NCBI GenBank assembly: GCA_035771175.1
Contig: CM069600.1
Location: forward strand, 9,881,729-9,945,728
From: Paratinospora sagittata
Lineage: Eukaryota > Streptophyta > Magnoliopsida > Ranunculales > Menispermaceae
DNA: 64,000 nt
Direction: 5' to 3'
Shown piece after piece: positions 1-10,511 of the stretch. The first letter of the stretch is position 1, and every line of letters begins with the position of its first letter. The translations under genes were made by a program, and so were the position numbers. The notes beneath the pieces are model-generated. The model saw only the letters and a list, made by a program, of their open reading frames with translations. It did no database searches and was not told the origin of the DNA.

Positions 1-1640
1 CAACAAACTAATTATTAGATCTGTTAACTATTGACAATAATGAGTTTCTTTCCGTCATATCATTATATTATATTATATTATATTATATATTTTAATTGCT
101 TATGTATCTATAATTGATGAAAGAGAAGAAGAAGATTGAGAAGATGATGATTTAAAAAAAAACAAATATATTACAAAAATTTAAGTTGTGAAATTTCTTG
201 TGATTACATGATACGTATACTTTTAAATGTACCTTCCATAATATTGTCCCTATGTATTAACATATAGTTATATATAATCGAACCCGGTAAAGTTTTTCAT
301 AAATGGAGCGCAAGCGAAACAGATAAATCATAAATGTACCCATGTACTCAATATATAAAGTAGTTATTTGTTTATTATACTACATATAATTGCAATCATA
401 TGATACAAATGTAGCAATAAATGGTAGTTTTGTATCTTTTAAGACCCGGCCAAAAGCCTTCAAACACTCCAAGATATGTATGAAAAACATCATCATCCAA
501 TACAACCCTAATAATAGGACAACTAAGTAAGAATCAAAGCAAAATAAGTGTATTCGTCTTTCGTGGACTCCAGTTACGTATATATTCTTCGTGGAACTCC
601 AAAAAAGGTCTACATTCATCATCTAAGAGCCGAGGTTGTATGCTAAAGTCATACATATCATTTGTTAATGGTATTATCAATGGATCTACTATAGCTGAAT
701 TCGTAATTCTTCTTTGAAAATCTTCTCTTTCAATAGATTGCATAGGGTTGATGTTAATATACTTAATATATCGTTGAGTCTGCGTCTACTTGACCAAATA
801 CTTCAATTGTTGGTAAAAAAAAAAAAGTAATTGAGTTTGCAACCAGTTGAAGTTGTGTACTTTTTCAGCTTAAGCAACAATAAAAAAAAAATAAAAAAAG
901 AACTCTGAAAATGGATTAGCAAGATATACCCATTATAAAGTGAATATATATTTGGTCAACAAATTTGCCCAGTGATACTAAGAAGAAAGTAAAAGACAAT
1001 AAAAGCTAAGAAATGGCTAATACCAAGGAAAATATAAAAAAGGATGATGCATGAAAGCAATGAGAAACTAAAAAAATGGATTAGCAAGTCATATCCATTA
1101 CAAAGTGAATAAATTTGGAAAAGAAATATGCTCAGTGATATTAAGAAAGAAAGTAAACGAAAATAAAAGCTAAGAGAGGACAACCACCAGAGAGAATATA
1201 AAAAAGATGATGAATGAAAAAATATAAATTAAATAAATAAAAAATCACTAAGGAATACGTATTAAATAAAATGATTCAATGCAAAATAATATTATATTAT
1301 ATTATAATCGTGCCAAGGTGACAGTTGATTTGCACAAAGATGTCTATGATGTCCTAAAATGCATTGTGATCAAGTTATTGAGTGATTTCCTAGAACAATT
1401 TTGGTTTATAAGCCTCTTGGTAAACATGTTACAAATATACATATGCAAAGAAATTGAAGAATATCATTGCTTCATCTTTAGTGGATGTTCACTTGACCTA
1501 TAGTGTACTTTAGTGACCAAAGGGTCTCCATTCTCACGTGCTCACAAAACACATAAACATTTAAAAAGACAAGTAAAGAGAGGAGAAGAAAAAAGAAGAA
1601 AAGAGCGTATAATATTAAATTAAGTGAGTCTTCTAGATTT
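1..1640. other. AT-rich region without a recognised gene
   Basis: This stretch is AT-rich, with a short TATTA-type microsatellite near 66-96 and many A-runs. The open frames here (for example 380-743 on the minus strand and 1279-1503 on the plus strand) are short and carry no motif I recognise. The only clear structure is the tandem duplication at 911-1240, listed separately. Confidence 0.6.
911..1240. repeat. 165-bp direct tandem duplication
   Basis: A block starting ATGGATTAGCAAG at 911 recurs at 1076. The similarity continues through the AAGAAAGTAAA and AATAAAAGCTAAG segments to the AAGATGATGAATGA end. The copies differ by scattered substitutions and small indels, so this is an old duplication. 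No coding sense is apparent in either copy. Confidence 0.75.
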
Positions 1641-1797
1641 GAAACACTAGGATTATCTTACAATACAACATAGATACTTTGATAAACAAGACAACTTACA
1701 AATAACTGAAACTTCAAACTCTGATAAACATACAATATTGGAGAATATTTCTTACAAACTATCAATCACTCTTGGTTGCAACATACAAATGAAAGCT

Positions 1798-1805
1798 TAT
1801 TTATA
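1798..1805 (-). promoter_or_regulatory. Putative caulimovirid pregenomic RNA promoter (TATA box)
   Basis: Read on the minus strand this is TATAAATA, about 210 bp downstream of the end of ORF2. That is where caulimovirids place the promoter for the pregenomic RNA. The start site would be near 1768 on the minus strand. The upstream 200 bp have repeated GCTTTATGA/GCTTTA-like motifs but no element I can name with confidence. Activity is unknown. Confidence 0.5.
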
Positions 1806-2017
1806 AGCAAATACAGACACGGACTTAACACACATTCAAATCCACGGACTTCACGTAGCTTGGAATCCACGAACAGCTGGAAAGATAACCTTTTGAGCTG
1901 GATGGATAAGCTTTAGGGAAAGCAATCATAAAGCAAATGCACTATCTGTTCATAAAGCAAAGATGCTTTCAACTTTTCACTGTACAGGAACAGGAACTTG
2001 TCGAAAGTAGAAGCGCA

Positions 2018-2425
2018 CTAAGATGAAGAAGATGACTTGTCGGGAGCATCTTCCAAGTAGTGGGAGACAGATGTGGGGTCAGGCACGTTGGTGGATGTGC
2101 TTGCTGAGTCAGAAGATAAGAGAGAATCTATTAGTGTGGATCTCTAGAAAGGCGTCACAAAAGGATGACAAGGATGAGTGGCTGATGTGGACGACTGTGG
2201 TGGTGAGGTCATCGTGAACTCATCGAGAAGTGGCTGAAGTTGTCGGCGAAACATTCTGCGAACACGAGCGAGACGGTGGAGAGTTTCGAGTCTGGCTCGA
2301 GGAGAAGCATAAGACAAATCAAAATTACTTAGACGTTGTAATATACGGCGAGCATCATGAAAACGACGAAGACGGAGAAGGGAGATCTTCTTCATGTTAG
2401 CGAGTTGTTGAGCGTCATGATCCAT
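2018..2425 (-). pseudogene. Caulimovirid ORF2, interrupted by a stop
   Basis: The frame opens with MDHDAQQLANMKK six bases after the ORF1 stop and is followed by an Arg/Leu-rich segment. It meets a TAG at 2144-2146 after 93 codons, then stays open in the same frame to a TAG at 2018-2020, ending in a Ser-rich tail. The original product was therefore probably about 135 residues. Florendoviruses carry a second ORF of unknown function at this place; I recognise no domain. A second copy of its first 18 codons sits at 8326-8379, fused to the movement-protein frame. Confidence 0.6.
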
Positions 2426-2431
2426 GATTAG

Positions 2432-5400
2432 TTAGGGAGAGGTATCACACTGAGTTTCCATGTCCTGCTGGGAAACATCAAAATTATCATCAAGATGTTG
2501 CCAGTAGTCGTGATGGCACTGAAACTGATCAGGTGGGGGAGAACGAACACCAAGAGTTACTAGAGCTTGATTTTCAGTATCTTGTGCTTGTTGACATTCA
2601 AGAATTTCAGCATCAGAAAGAGGTGGATCGTTTACACGTCTTCTGGTTCTGTGAGCTGGAGAAGGAGATCTTGCTGGAGGATCTCTGAAATTAGCTGGTG
2701 GAGATTCTGGAGACCAAGGTGCAAGGTTCTGAATTAATGCATCAAAGCTATCTAGAGGTATGAACTCATGAGGACCTTTGATAGAAGGGGCAATGGTTGG
2801 AGAACCATTGATATCATTGAGGAAATCACGAATTCCAGTGAGCACTTGAGGAGTGAGGTTGCAGGAGTAAGTCTGAAACTGTTGGAGATAGTGTTCTGCA
2901 ACGAGACCTTGAGGAGAATCAGAAAATGGTTGAAAACATATGTATACTGCATGCAATCTGGGAGGAATCTGTTGACATATCTCAGTAACATAGGTCTGCC
3001 ATGTGCGATGTGGAGCGAAGAGATCTAAACAACAATCAAGAAGGGAAGTCTGGTGGCTTAGGAAATATTGTTGTAACTGGGACGGGATGAAGGTGATAGC
3101 AATCTTATATAGGCAGGAGACACACCAGATATACCAGAACAGTGTATCTGAAATATTAGGACGAAGATGAAACAGAAACAAATATGGTCTGGACTGATTA
3201 AATGGATTGCATTGATGTATTTGGTCTGGGTAGTCCATGAAGTATTTATGGGCATAAAAGAACAAATTTTGTCGGGCAAATTCTTGGATTTCATAGGCCG
3301 TAGTAGGATTGGGTAGTTCAGGAGGGAAAATAGCACCTATGAGAGGAAAAGATCCAAGAGGATGGATAATTTGGATAGGCTTGGGCCTAGTTACCAGTTT
3401 GGGTTGTAATAGTAATGGTAAGGTAAGACATCCAGTAAACAAAGATAATTGGGCTTTGGATTTTGGGATTGGTCTGGATAAAAAATCTGCTAAAACATTC
3501 TTTTTCCCTGGAATATGTTTGACAGTAAAACTGAATTGTGTGAACCATTCCTGGAGTCGAAGAAGTTGAGCAGAGGGAACCATCTTGTTTTTGAAGTCCA
3601 GCATCTTAGGAAAAGAGGAGTTATCCATTTGGATTTCAAATGTTGCTGGTCTTAAGAAAAAGGAGAACTTCTGTATACCATAGCGAACTGCAAGAATTTC
3701 TTTAATCGTAATATGGTAATGAAGTTCCGAGTCAGAGAATTTTCCACTGTGATAGCCACAAATATGATCAATAGTATCCTTGTGTTCAAGAAGAACAGCA
3801 CCCCAATAGAGGTCAGAAACATCTGTTTGGAGGATAAGGGAGCCGGTGCTAGGAATGACTAACGGTGGAGGGTTCTGACATGCTTGTTTGATATAAGTCA
3901 CAGCATCTGTATGACAAGATTGCCACGGAGGTGGATCTTTCTTCAATAAGGCAGATAAAACAGATGTATAACGACTAATATGTGGGAGAAAAGTTCTGAG
4001 ATAATTCACCACGCCAAGGAATTGCTGTAATTGTTTAACAATTAAATCTGCATCAGGGAAGTTTAATAATTCAACAGCAATATGAGAGCCAGGTTGATAA
4101 ACTCCATTGTAGAATTTCATACCAAGAAATTCTATTTCAGTGGTGTGAACTATACTCTTTTTCTCAGAGAGCATGATGCCATACTGTTGAGTGATATCCA
4201 AAAACTGTGTGAGGAGTTGATTGTGTTCAGCAGTAGTCTTGGAGAATAAAAGTATGTCATCAATGTAGATAAGCACTGTATGCAACAAAGGTGCATATAT
4301 TTTGGTCATAGCTTTCTGAAACATAGAATGAGCTACCTTGAGGCCAAATGGCATAACTGTCCATTGGTAGTGAGCATTAGGTATGCAGAAAGCTGTTTTG
4401 GGGCGATCATCAGGATGGATGCCCAATTTCCAAAAACCTGCTTTGAGATCAAATTTACTGTAAATAGTTGATCCAGAGAGTAAAGCAAGTTGAGAGGAGA
4501 TCTTTGGCAGAGGAAACTTATCATCTTTGAGAAAGATGTTCAATGGCTTGTAATTGATTACAAGTCGTTTCTTTCCTCGTTTGAGTTCAGCTCTTTTATT
4601 CACATAGAAGGCTTGACAAGCCCAATCGGACGTAGTTGGTTCAATCAAACCTTGAGATAAAAGATCAGCACATTCTTGCCGAGCAAGGGCAAGTTCATCA
4701 GGAGGCATTCCAGGATGAATAGCCTTAGTAGGATTGACATCTTCATTTAGTTTAAAGGGGAGGTGGACATAATAAGTTGAATTCTTCCATAAAGGATTTT
4801 GATGAGAAAAATCCTTATGAGAGTCACTGAAACATGACTTGAGCTTATCCTGTAGAGATTGAACATCGAGGATAGCATACAACTTCGAGATGGTTGTATA
4901 TGGAAGAGTCTGATTCTGATACGAGATACCATGAGGTAGAATTCTGAGCTTAGATCGTGAATATATGTCCATACCAAAGAGAATATCTTTATCAGGAAGA
5001 TCACATCCTATAATATGAGTCCAAATAGTGAGATTAGGAAACAATTTCAGACCAATCTTTCTAGAAGTAATCAAATGTGTCTGAAAGATCTCATTATGCG
5101 CTGCTTTGAAGGACTCTGTATGAGACTTCCAAAAAGTATCGGGTAGAATACGAGGATTCATCATACTCTTGAAAGCACCAGTATCAAAGTAAGCAATAAC
5201 TTTGATCGGATTCTCATATTTGGAAGGGAAAACTGAAATCTCAGCGTATGGCATGGCATGAGAGACAGCCATGGAAGGAGTAGAAATCATTCCCATATAG
5301 GGATCTGTATTGTTATCAGAAGAATGAGAAGCATCAGACGAATAGTCTTGATAGGCAAAAAGAGTAGCTTCATCGGGGGATTCTTGTTCCGAAAATAAAG

Positions 5401-6466
5401 ATTCGATATCTTGATCATCTTGGAGGGAATAAGGATGTTGAATCTGCTGAATAAGATGCTGACTCTTTTTCTTATCTGGGCATTGTTTTACATAATGTCC
5501 AGGCTTCTTACAGATATAACACAGAGCAGTTTTCGGTGCATTGGAACGTCTTTTGAAGTAACGGAGACGACGTTTCTTCTTCCAGCGCATAGGCTTAGAA
5601 AACTTCTGTGGATTCTTCTTATGAAACTTAAAAAACTTCTTTCGAGAAGATGTTTTAGGAGAAGAAGAACAATCACATTTGTCCTTGCAGCCAATAATAA
5701 GATATTTTTTGTCGCAAACATTGGAAGAATAAAATGAAGGCTTCTGTGAATCCTTGACAATTTTCCGTAATTCACATATTTTCTCAATTGCTTCGAGAAG
5801 GATCTGGAAGATATCTGCAAGGGATAACTGATCTAAAGAACGTCCTGTAGCCATTAGAAGTCGATTTAATTCAGGATGTATTTCAGTTGGAAGAGAGGCT
5901 ATAAACGTATGCTTTAAATCTGTCTTGTCATAACCACCAAGAAGATGATATCGTTGCATCATTCGGAGGTAGTGACGATAAAGATCTTTTTTCCGGAGAG
6001 AACAACATTTCATTGTAAAATATTCTTGCTTGTATTTTTTCTCCAGAGTAGAAACATCATCGACAAATTCACGGAGAAGCACATGATAAAGATCAATAAT
6101 AGAAATTTGAGTAAGTTGAAGAACTCTGTACTCACCAAGTGAGGTTAACCAATCACGAACAAAGCCAGTGCATCGTGAGAGAAAATCGGAGATGACTGCA
6201 GTAGGAAGGCGGCCAGCTACTTGTTGATTAGACATCCATGCACCCCAAGATAAAATCTTGTTGCGCCATTGGTCATAAGGGACGTCATCCAAAGAAAACC
6301 AAGGACCATTACCAGAACGAGCAAATTGTGGTTGGTTAGGATCTGGAGGAGGGTCCTGAGGAATATCAGGAGCTGGTGGCATATCCATTTCTTCATCAAA
6401 TGGTTGTTGTTGAGATGTAGAAGGATCATCGGCCATATGAATCTGTGCGAGTGCAGAGATATCCAT
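2432..6466 (-). CDS. Caulimovirid ORF1 polyprotein: capsid, protease, RT, RNase H
   Basis: The frame runs 1,344 codons from the Met at 6466 and is actually open from about 6889, so this Met is not the original start. The first roughly 300 residues are the capsid region, ending in a Lys/Arg-rich stretch and a CCHC zinc finger (C-x2-C-x4-H-x4-C, about residue 315). The aspartic protease motif DTGA lies near residue 425. The RT catalytic box YIDD is near 732 and RNase H follows at about 875-1000. A C-terminal tail of about 340 residues, proline-rich with an RTRRR cluster, has no domain I know. RT and protease active-site residues look intact. Upstream it is separated from the movement-protein part by one frameshift. 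It is an old integrated copy and there is no evidence that it is expressed. Confidence 0.9.
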   Translation of the reverse strand: MDISALAQIHMADDPSTSQQQPFDEEMDMPPAPDIPQDPPPDPNQPQFARSGNGPWFSLDDVPYDQWRNKILSWGAWMSNQQVAGRLPTAVISDFLSRCTGFVRDWLTSLGEYRVLQLTQISIIDLYHVLLREFVDDVSTLEKKYKQEYFTMKCCSLRKKDLYRHYLRMMQRYHLLGGYDKTDLKHTFIASLPTEIHPELNRLLMATGRSLDQLSLADIFQILLEAIEKICELRKIVKDSQKPSFYSSNVCDKKYLIIGCKDKCDCSSSPKTSSRKKFFKFHKKNPQKFSKPMRWKKKRRLRYFKRRSNAPKTALCYICKKPGHYVKQCPDKKKSQHLIQQIQHPYSLQDDQDIESLFSEQESPDEATLFAYQDYSSDASHSSDNNTDPYMGMISTPSMAVSHAMPYAEISVFPSKYENPIKVIAYFDTGAFKSMMNPRILPDTFWKSHTESFKAAHNEIFQTHLITSRKIGLKLFPNLTIWTHIIGCDLPDKDILFGMDIYSRSKLRILPHGISYQNQTLPYTTISKLYAILDVQSLQDKLKSCFSDSHKDFSHQNPLWKNSTYYVHLPFKLNEDVNPTKAIHPGMPPDELALARQECADLLSQGLIEPTTSDWACQAFYVNKRAELKRGKKRLVINYKPLNIFLKDDKFPLPKISSQLALLSGSTIYSKFDLKAGFWKLGIHPDDRPKTAFCIPNAHYQWTVMPFGLKVAHSMFQKAMTKIYAPLLHTVLIYIDDILLFSKTTAEHNQLLTQFLDITQQYGIMLSEKKSIVHTTEIEFLGMKFYNGVYQPGSHIAVELLNFPDADLIVKQLQQFLGVVNYLRTFLPHISRYTSVLSALLKKDPPPWQSCHTDAVTYIKQACQNPPPLVIPSTGSLILQTDVSDLYWGAVLLEHKDTIDHICGYHSGKFSDSELHYHITIKEILAVRYGIQKFSFFLRPATFEIQMDNSSFPKMLDFKNKMVPSAQLLRLQEWFTQFSFTVKHIPGKKNVLADFLSRPIPKSKAQLSLFTGCLTLPLLLQPKLVTRPKPIQIIHPLGSFPLIGAIFPPELPNPTTAYEIQEFARQNLFFYAHKYFMDYPDQIHQCNPFNQSRPYLFLFHLRPNISDTLFWYIWCVSCLYKIAITFIPSQLQQYFLSHQTSLLDCCLDLFAPHRTWQTYVTEICQQIPPRLHAVYICFQPFSDSPQGLVAEHYLQQFQTYSCNLTPQVLTGIRDFLNDINGSPTIAPSIKGPHEFIPLDSFDALIQNLAPWSPESPPANFRDPPARSPSPAHRTRRRVNDPPLSDAEILECQQAQDTENQALVTLGVRSPPPDQFQCHHDYWQHLDDNFDVSQQDMETQCDTSP

Positions 6467-6813
6467 AGTATAGGAATCATAAGAATCATCAGAATCGGGA
6501 AGATCAAAGTCAGTGGCATCTGAAGTGTGGCCAAAACTTTGATTATCATCAGAAGAATCTAAATTAATAGACTCAAAATGTTCAGCAATATCATCAACAA
6601 GAGAAATGTCATGAAGATCTTCATAAGGATATATAGGATTACTAGGTGGCGGTTGAGATATTGGAGGAGAAATGGGTACAGGTGGTGTGGAAGGTGTGGA
6701 AGTAGTAATAGGTAGAAAAGGTGAAGAGTAAAGAGGAGCTTTACCTTTATCACCAAATAAGGGTCTAGGAGGACGCTGTTGGGGAATTATAGGAGGTGTA
6801 GGAACGGATGTAG

Positions 6814-8379
6814 TTATGCGAGGTGGAGTAGGAAACTGATGAGGTAAGGAAAAACTAGTAGAACCCGGTGTGGTAAGGAAGAAGGGGTTTCACGAGATCT
6901 GGCTAACATGAGGGTTTGTATAAAGGTAGATTGTGGATCAGTGCGAGAACTTGGAGGAGGTATCAAAGGTTGATAACTAGATGGAGGTGAAGGAAAAGAA
7001 GACCTAAATATAGACATAGGATAAGCGTCTGGTATTACAGGAGGTTTCTGAAACTTTTGAAGATCAGCAGTAACATAAATAAGTTGTTCCTTCAGTTGAC
7101 GAATCTCATGCTCAGCTGCATCAAAATGAGGACCACTAATATTATGCTGTAAATAATACCGGAGAAGAGTATCCAGTTCAGTGATTTTAGCAGTGATCTC
7201 AGTATAATATTTTTGACTAATAGCAGCCTGAATATCTGTATTTTGTACTAAACTGGTAGTAGTAGAAGAAAGACTGTGAAGTTGTTCATCAATCTTCTGT
7301 AAATAACCATTCTGTACGAGAGCATTCTTGGTTTGCCAGTTTAATACTTCTTCAGCAGGAGTGAGTGGTTTGGGAGTACCATCAGCACGTACTTCAGTAG
7401 ACTGAGTAAATAGCTTAGTAGTTGTCTGATAAGTAGGATCTTGAACTCTAGTAAGAGGAGGAAGATTTGTATCATAAGATCCAACCGGAAAACATGGAGG
7501 AATAATGGGAGCTGCTGGAGGAGCAGGTGGTTCTGGATGATGTCGTGTATAAGAGCGGCAAGAAGTTAGAACTGGTTTGTTCTTCTTCTTCTTACGATAG
7601 CGAACATAATCGTCATCAAAGCGACAATCATCATAATAAAATTCCATGTCATCAGCACAAGAGCAACCAGGTTTACACATCTCAGGAGTACAATCCCATA
7701 TAAAATGTCCATCTACATGTGAATGATAGAGGACTGATCCATCAGCTTGAAATGAATGGAGTGGAGGATCTTCAACAGGTTCATGTGTAGAAACAGGTTG
7801 TATCATCATAGAATGATGTACAGGGAATACATCCTTAGAAGAATGAGGCGGGTCAAATGAGATTTTGACAGCACCATCAGCTTGCTTCTTCAATAGAGGG
7901 CACAAAGTACTAGTGACAGGTTCAGAGTGTTTGAGGAACTGCTCATAGTTGGTGAACCATGTCAATGGTAACATTTGGCGAAGATCTTTCTGTGGGATTT
8001 GCTTTGGAATTTGCACAATAGTAGGTACTTCATTATCATGGACAAAGGCCATGATGGTTCCAGTAGGTTTCTGAGTTCTGAGGTGGATAGCATGATCTTG
8101 AAGGCGAAAAGCCATTTGATGGTGGAGAGTTGCCATGATACTATCCATTCTGTGTTGAACTCCAGTAAATTGGACTTGGACTTTAAACCGAGTCGGGAGT
8201 GTAGGATCTTTAAGACAGACATTAAAGTCTGGAGTGATGGTAAAAACCATAGATCCATGACTCAGGGTTGTGATAACAGTACCAATGCATGCATGTTCAT
8301 AATCGAGAAGATTTGTATCAAGAATACGGAGAAGGGAGATCTTCTTCATGTTAGCGAGTTGTTGAGCGTCATGATCCAT
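6814..8379 (-). pseudogene. Chimeric ORF: ORF2 start fused to movement protein and N-terminal capsid region
   Basis: The frame is 521 codons. Its first 18 codons equal the start of ORF2 (compare 2425). At about 8326 it switches in frame into the middle of the movement protein, at the LDTN..DYEHACIG motif shared with the plus-strand copy at 9520. The rest covers the end of the movement-protein core and a long linker with Cys-rich and coiled stretches (about residues 230-450). Near 6870-6895 a frameshift sends the frame to an unrelated end at 6814, while the true polyprotein continues in the next frame toward 2432. The fusion deletes most of ORF2, the intergenic region, the leader and the N-terminal part of the movement protein. 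Confidence 0.75.
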
Positions 8380-8385
8380 GATTAG

Positions 8386-8691
8386 TTAGGGAGAGGTATC
8401 ACACTGAGTTTCCATGTCTTGCTGGGAAACATCAAAATTATCATCAAGATGTTGCCAGTAGTCGTGATGGCACTGAAACTGATCAGGTGGGGGAGAACGA
8501 ACACCAAGAGTTACTAGAGCTTGATTTTCAGTATCTTGTGCTTGTTGACATTCAAAGATTTCAGCATCAGAAAGAGGTGGATCGTTTACACGTCTTCTGG
8601 TTCTGTGAGCTGGAGAAGGAGATCTTGCTAGAGGATCTCTGAAATTAGCTGGTGGAGATTCTGGAGACCAAGGTGCAAGAGTCTGAATTAA
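8386..8691 (-). pseudogene. Second copy of the ORF1 C-terminus
   Basis: About 100 codons nearly identical to the C-terminal end of the polyprotein at 2432-2740, followed at the same spacing by the ORF2 start. Identity with the other copy breaks at about 8690, exactly where the plus-strand primer-binding site begins. Two partly overlapping copies of the circular viral genome therefore contributed to this locus. Confidence 0.8.
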
Positions 8692-8703
8692 TGGTATCAG
8701 AGC
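8692..8703 (+). promoter_or_regulatory. Viral tRNA-Met primer-binding site
   Basis: TGGTATCAGAGC is complementary to the 3' end of plant initiator tRNA-Met. Caulimovirids prime minus-strand DNA there, and it defines nucleotide 1 of their genome maps. It lies 331 bp upstream of the movement-protein ATG on the same strand, as expected for the leader. It coincides with the inversion junction. Confidence 0.85.
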
Positions 8704-9034
8704 CATCTTCCTAGTGTGTATGTATTCTGTCGTAAACGTGTGTCTTTCCTCTATCGTGATTATGTCTTTACTCAGTCATCTTCCTATCTGGTTAATTATT
8801 GTGTTAATTATCGTTGGTATTTTGTTCTTCGGTTTGATTCGTTTTTGTTTTGTTTGTTACATATGTGGTGCAGTGGAGATTGATGATTAGACGTTCGTAA
8901 GTTTTCAAAATTGGTTTAGTGTCTTTAATAAAATCAAAGGAATCTGTTTTTTCACCTGTTTTATCCGTTGGATACCGAGACGAGGTCTTGACGGGCAAGG
9001 AGTGCCGACGTAAGACAAAGGTCTGCTGGTATTC

Positions 9035-9622
9035 ATGGATCCCTTTGGTGACAGTCCTCCTCCACATTCTACGTCCGACCCTACTCCTATTTTAAAATCT
9101 TCGTCTTTTAATTTTTCAAGTCTCCCTGAGTCCTGTATTAAACAAGCATCTAAGATCGATGATTTAATCGAAGTCACCCATATACCTGAAGATAGTAAAG
9201 TCAGTGCAACTATTCCTCCTTTGTTAAATCCATACTGGTTATTTACAAAAAAGAATCAGTCGTTTTCAACGTCTGTCAAAAAATTGATTAGTCGAAAGAG
9301 TCCTCCTGTTAAGGAATATATACAGAGTACTGCCCTTTCCCATTGTCAACTTGAAGCCACTCTTCAAGAACAGTATGTAACCTTAGAGTTTGAACCTTCG
9401 TTCATTCGTCACTGGTTAGCTCACGGATACACTCATCTTCATATGGGTGTTATTCGTCTAGTCCTTTCGTATCATGGTCGAGGTGATCTCCCCATGTATG
9501 CTCGCATAGCTCTTCTTGATACAAATATTCTCGATTATGAACATGCATGCATTGGTACTGTTATTACAACTCTGAGTCATGGATCTATGGTTTTTACCAT
9601 CACTCCAGACTTTAATATCTAA
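9035..9622 (+). pseudogene. Caulimovirid movement protein, N-terminal part, truncated
   Basis: An open frame of 195 codons beginning MDPFGDSPPPH. It covers the N-terminal extension and most of the conserved core of the viral movement protein (the HGRGDLPMYARIALLDTN region, then the G-T-V-I-T-T-L-S-H-G segment), which widens plasmodesmata in this family. It ends shortly after the motif shared with the minus-strand copy at about 8230 (TPDFN). There viral sequence stops and AT-rich host DNA begins, supplying the stop codon. It is therefore the 5' end of ORF1 in opposite orientation to the rest of the element. Confidence 0.85.
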
Positions 9623-10511
9623 TATTAAATTATAATATATTATATTTTTTCTTTCGATCATAACGTTCAATGATAGAAAATTAAATTAAATGATATCATA
9701 TTGGTACCAATTATTACGAAAATCAAAACTGGATTCAATGCCGCCGGTGACCAATTTTACTTTTACAAAATTTTATGTTTTATGAAGATATTAAATATTT
9801 TAGGTGGAAGAAAAGTTATGTTTTTTAATTCATTATGACTTAAAAATGTTTTTGATTGTGGTGGGACACTTGTTTTGTTTATTTTTTAATCAAAAGGGAA
9901 TAAATGAATATTTTCATTATATATAACAACGTTGCTTCAATAATGCATCTAATGATAATAGTGAGAAATTGACATTAATATAAATTACAATTAAAGCAGA
10001 AAACTCACGAAGCTTGATATGTGTTATAATTATATCTGTTAACTATTTGCGTCTTCTCAACAACATCTGCGAACACCTAACTCAGCAGCCACCAAGAGAA
10101 AACTCAAGACCACTAAGTTTAACCCGTTTCGATCTTGCCTCTATGCTGAAGTCCACAAAATAAGGGAGCTGAGACGGGTGCCCCTCAGAAAACTCAGCAA
10201 AGGTGCCCTGAAGGTCTGGCAAGACACCCCCGGGTAAAGTCGGTATAATGGAAAGATCGACAGAGGAAGAAGAACCTGTCACATTCCCCTGATGAGCCCT
10301 TAACGTGGCTTCAGCAAACTGCCTCAAAGAATCGCCAAAGCCTATGTTAAGTCGTGACATCTCTCAGCAAAAATTTATTTGTAAGATGAACTCTCAGCAA
10401 AACTCTCCTTGGCAGATACTTCTTCACCTCCTTCGTATCTTGCTATCAAGAAGGAAATAAATAGACAAGAGCCTCTGACCAACTATTCGTTAATCAGAGC
10501 ATGGGAGTAGA
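9623..10511. other. Intergenic DNA with one unrecognised minus-strand ORF
   Basis: AT-rich flank of the viral insert to about 10,040, then a more GC-balanced block. A 92-codon minus-strand frame at 10082-10360 (starting MSRLNIGFGDS) has unbiased composition but no family I recognise. It may be a fragment of a retroelement or of a host gene. Confidence 0.4.

Larger units (their letters stand above)
1640..9622 (-). mobile_element. Endogenous caulimovirid (florendovirus-like), rearranged
   Basis: This is an integrated plant pararetrovirus. On the minus strand it reads movement protein, capsid region with CCHC zinc finger, aspartic protease, RT, RNase H, a C-terminal tail, a small ORF2, then a promoter. 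A plus-strand piece (8692-9622) carries the tRNA-Met primer site, the leader and the movement-protein start. One long ORF holding movement protein through RNase H, followed by a small ORF2, matches the florendovirus plan; petuviruses are the alternative. There is no integrase domain and no LTR, as expected of caulimovirids. The copy is broken by a fusion deletion (about 8326), an inversion (about 8692), a frameshift (about 6870-6895) and a stop in ORF2. The left border is uncertain; the right border is at about 9620. Confidence 0.85.

Noticed and set aside
380..743. Two minus-strand frames of 69-80 codons
   Set aside because: Short and overlapping, with no recognised motif or splice context; not enough to call a gene.
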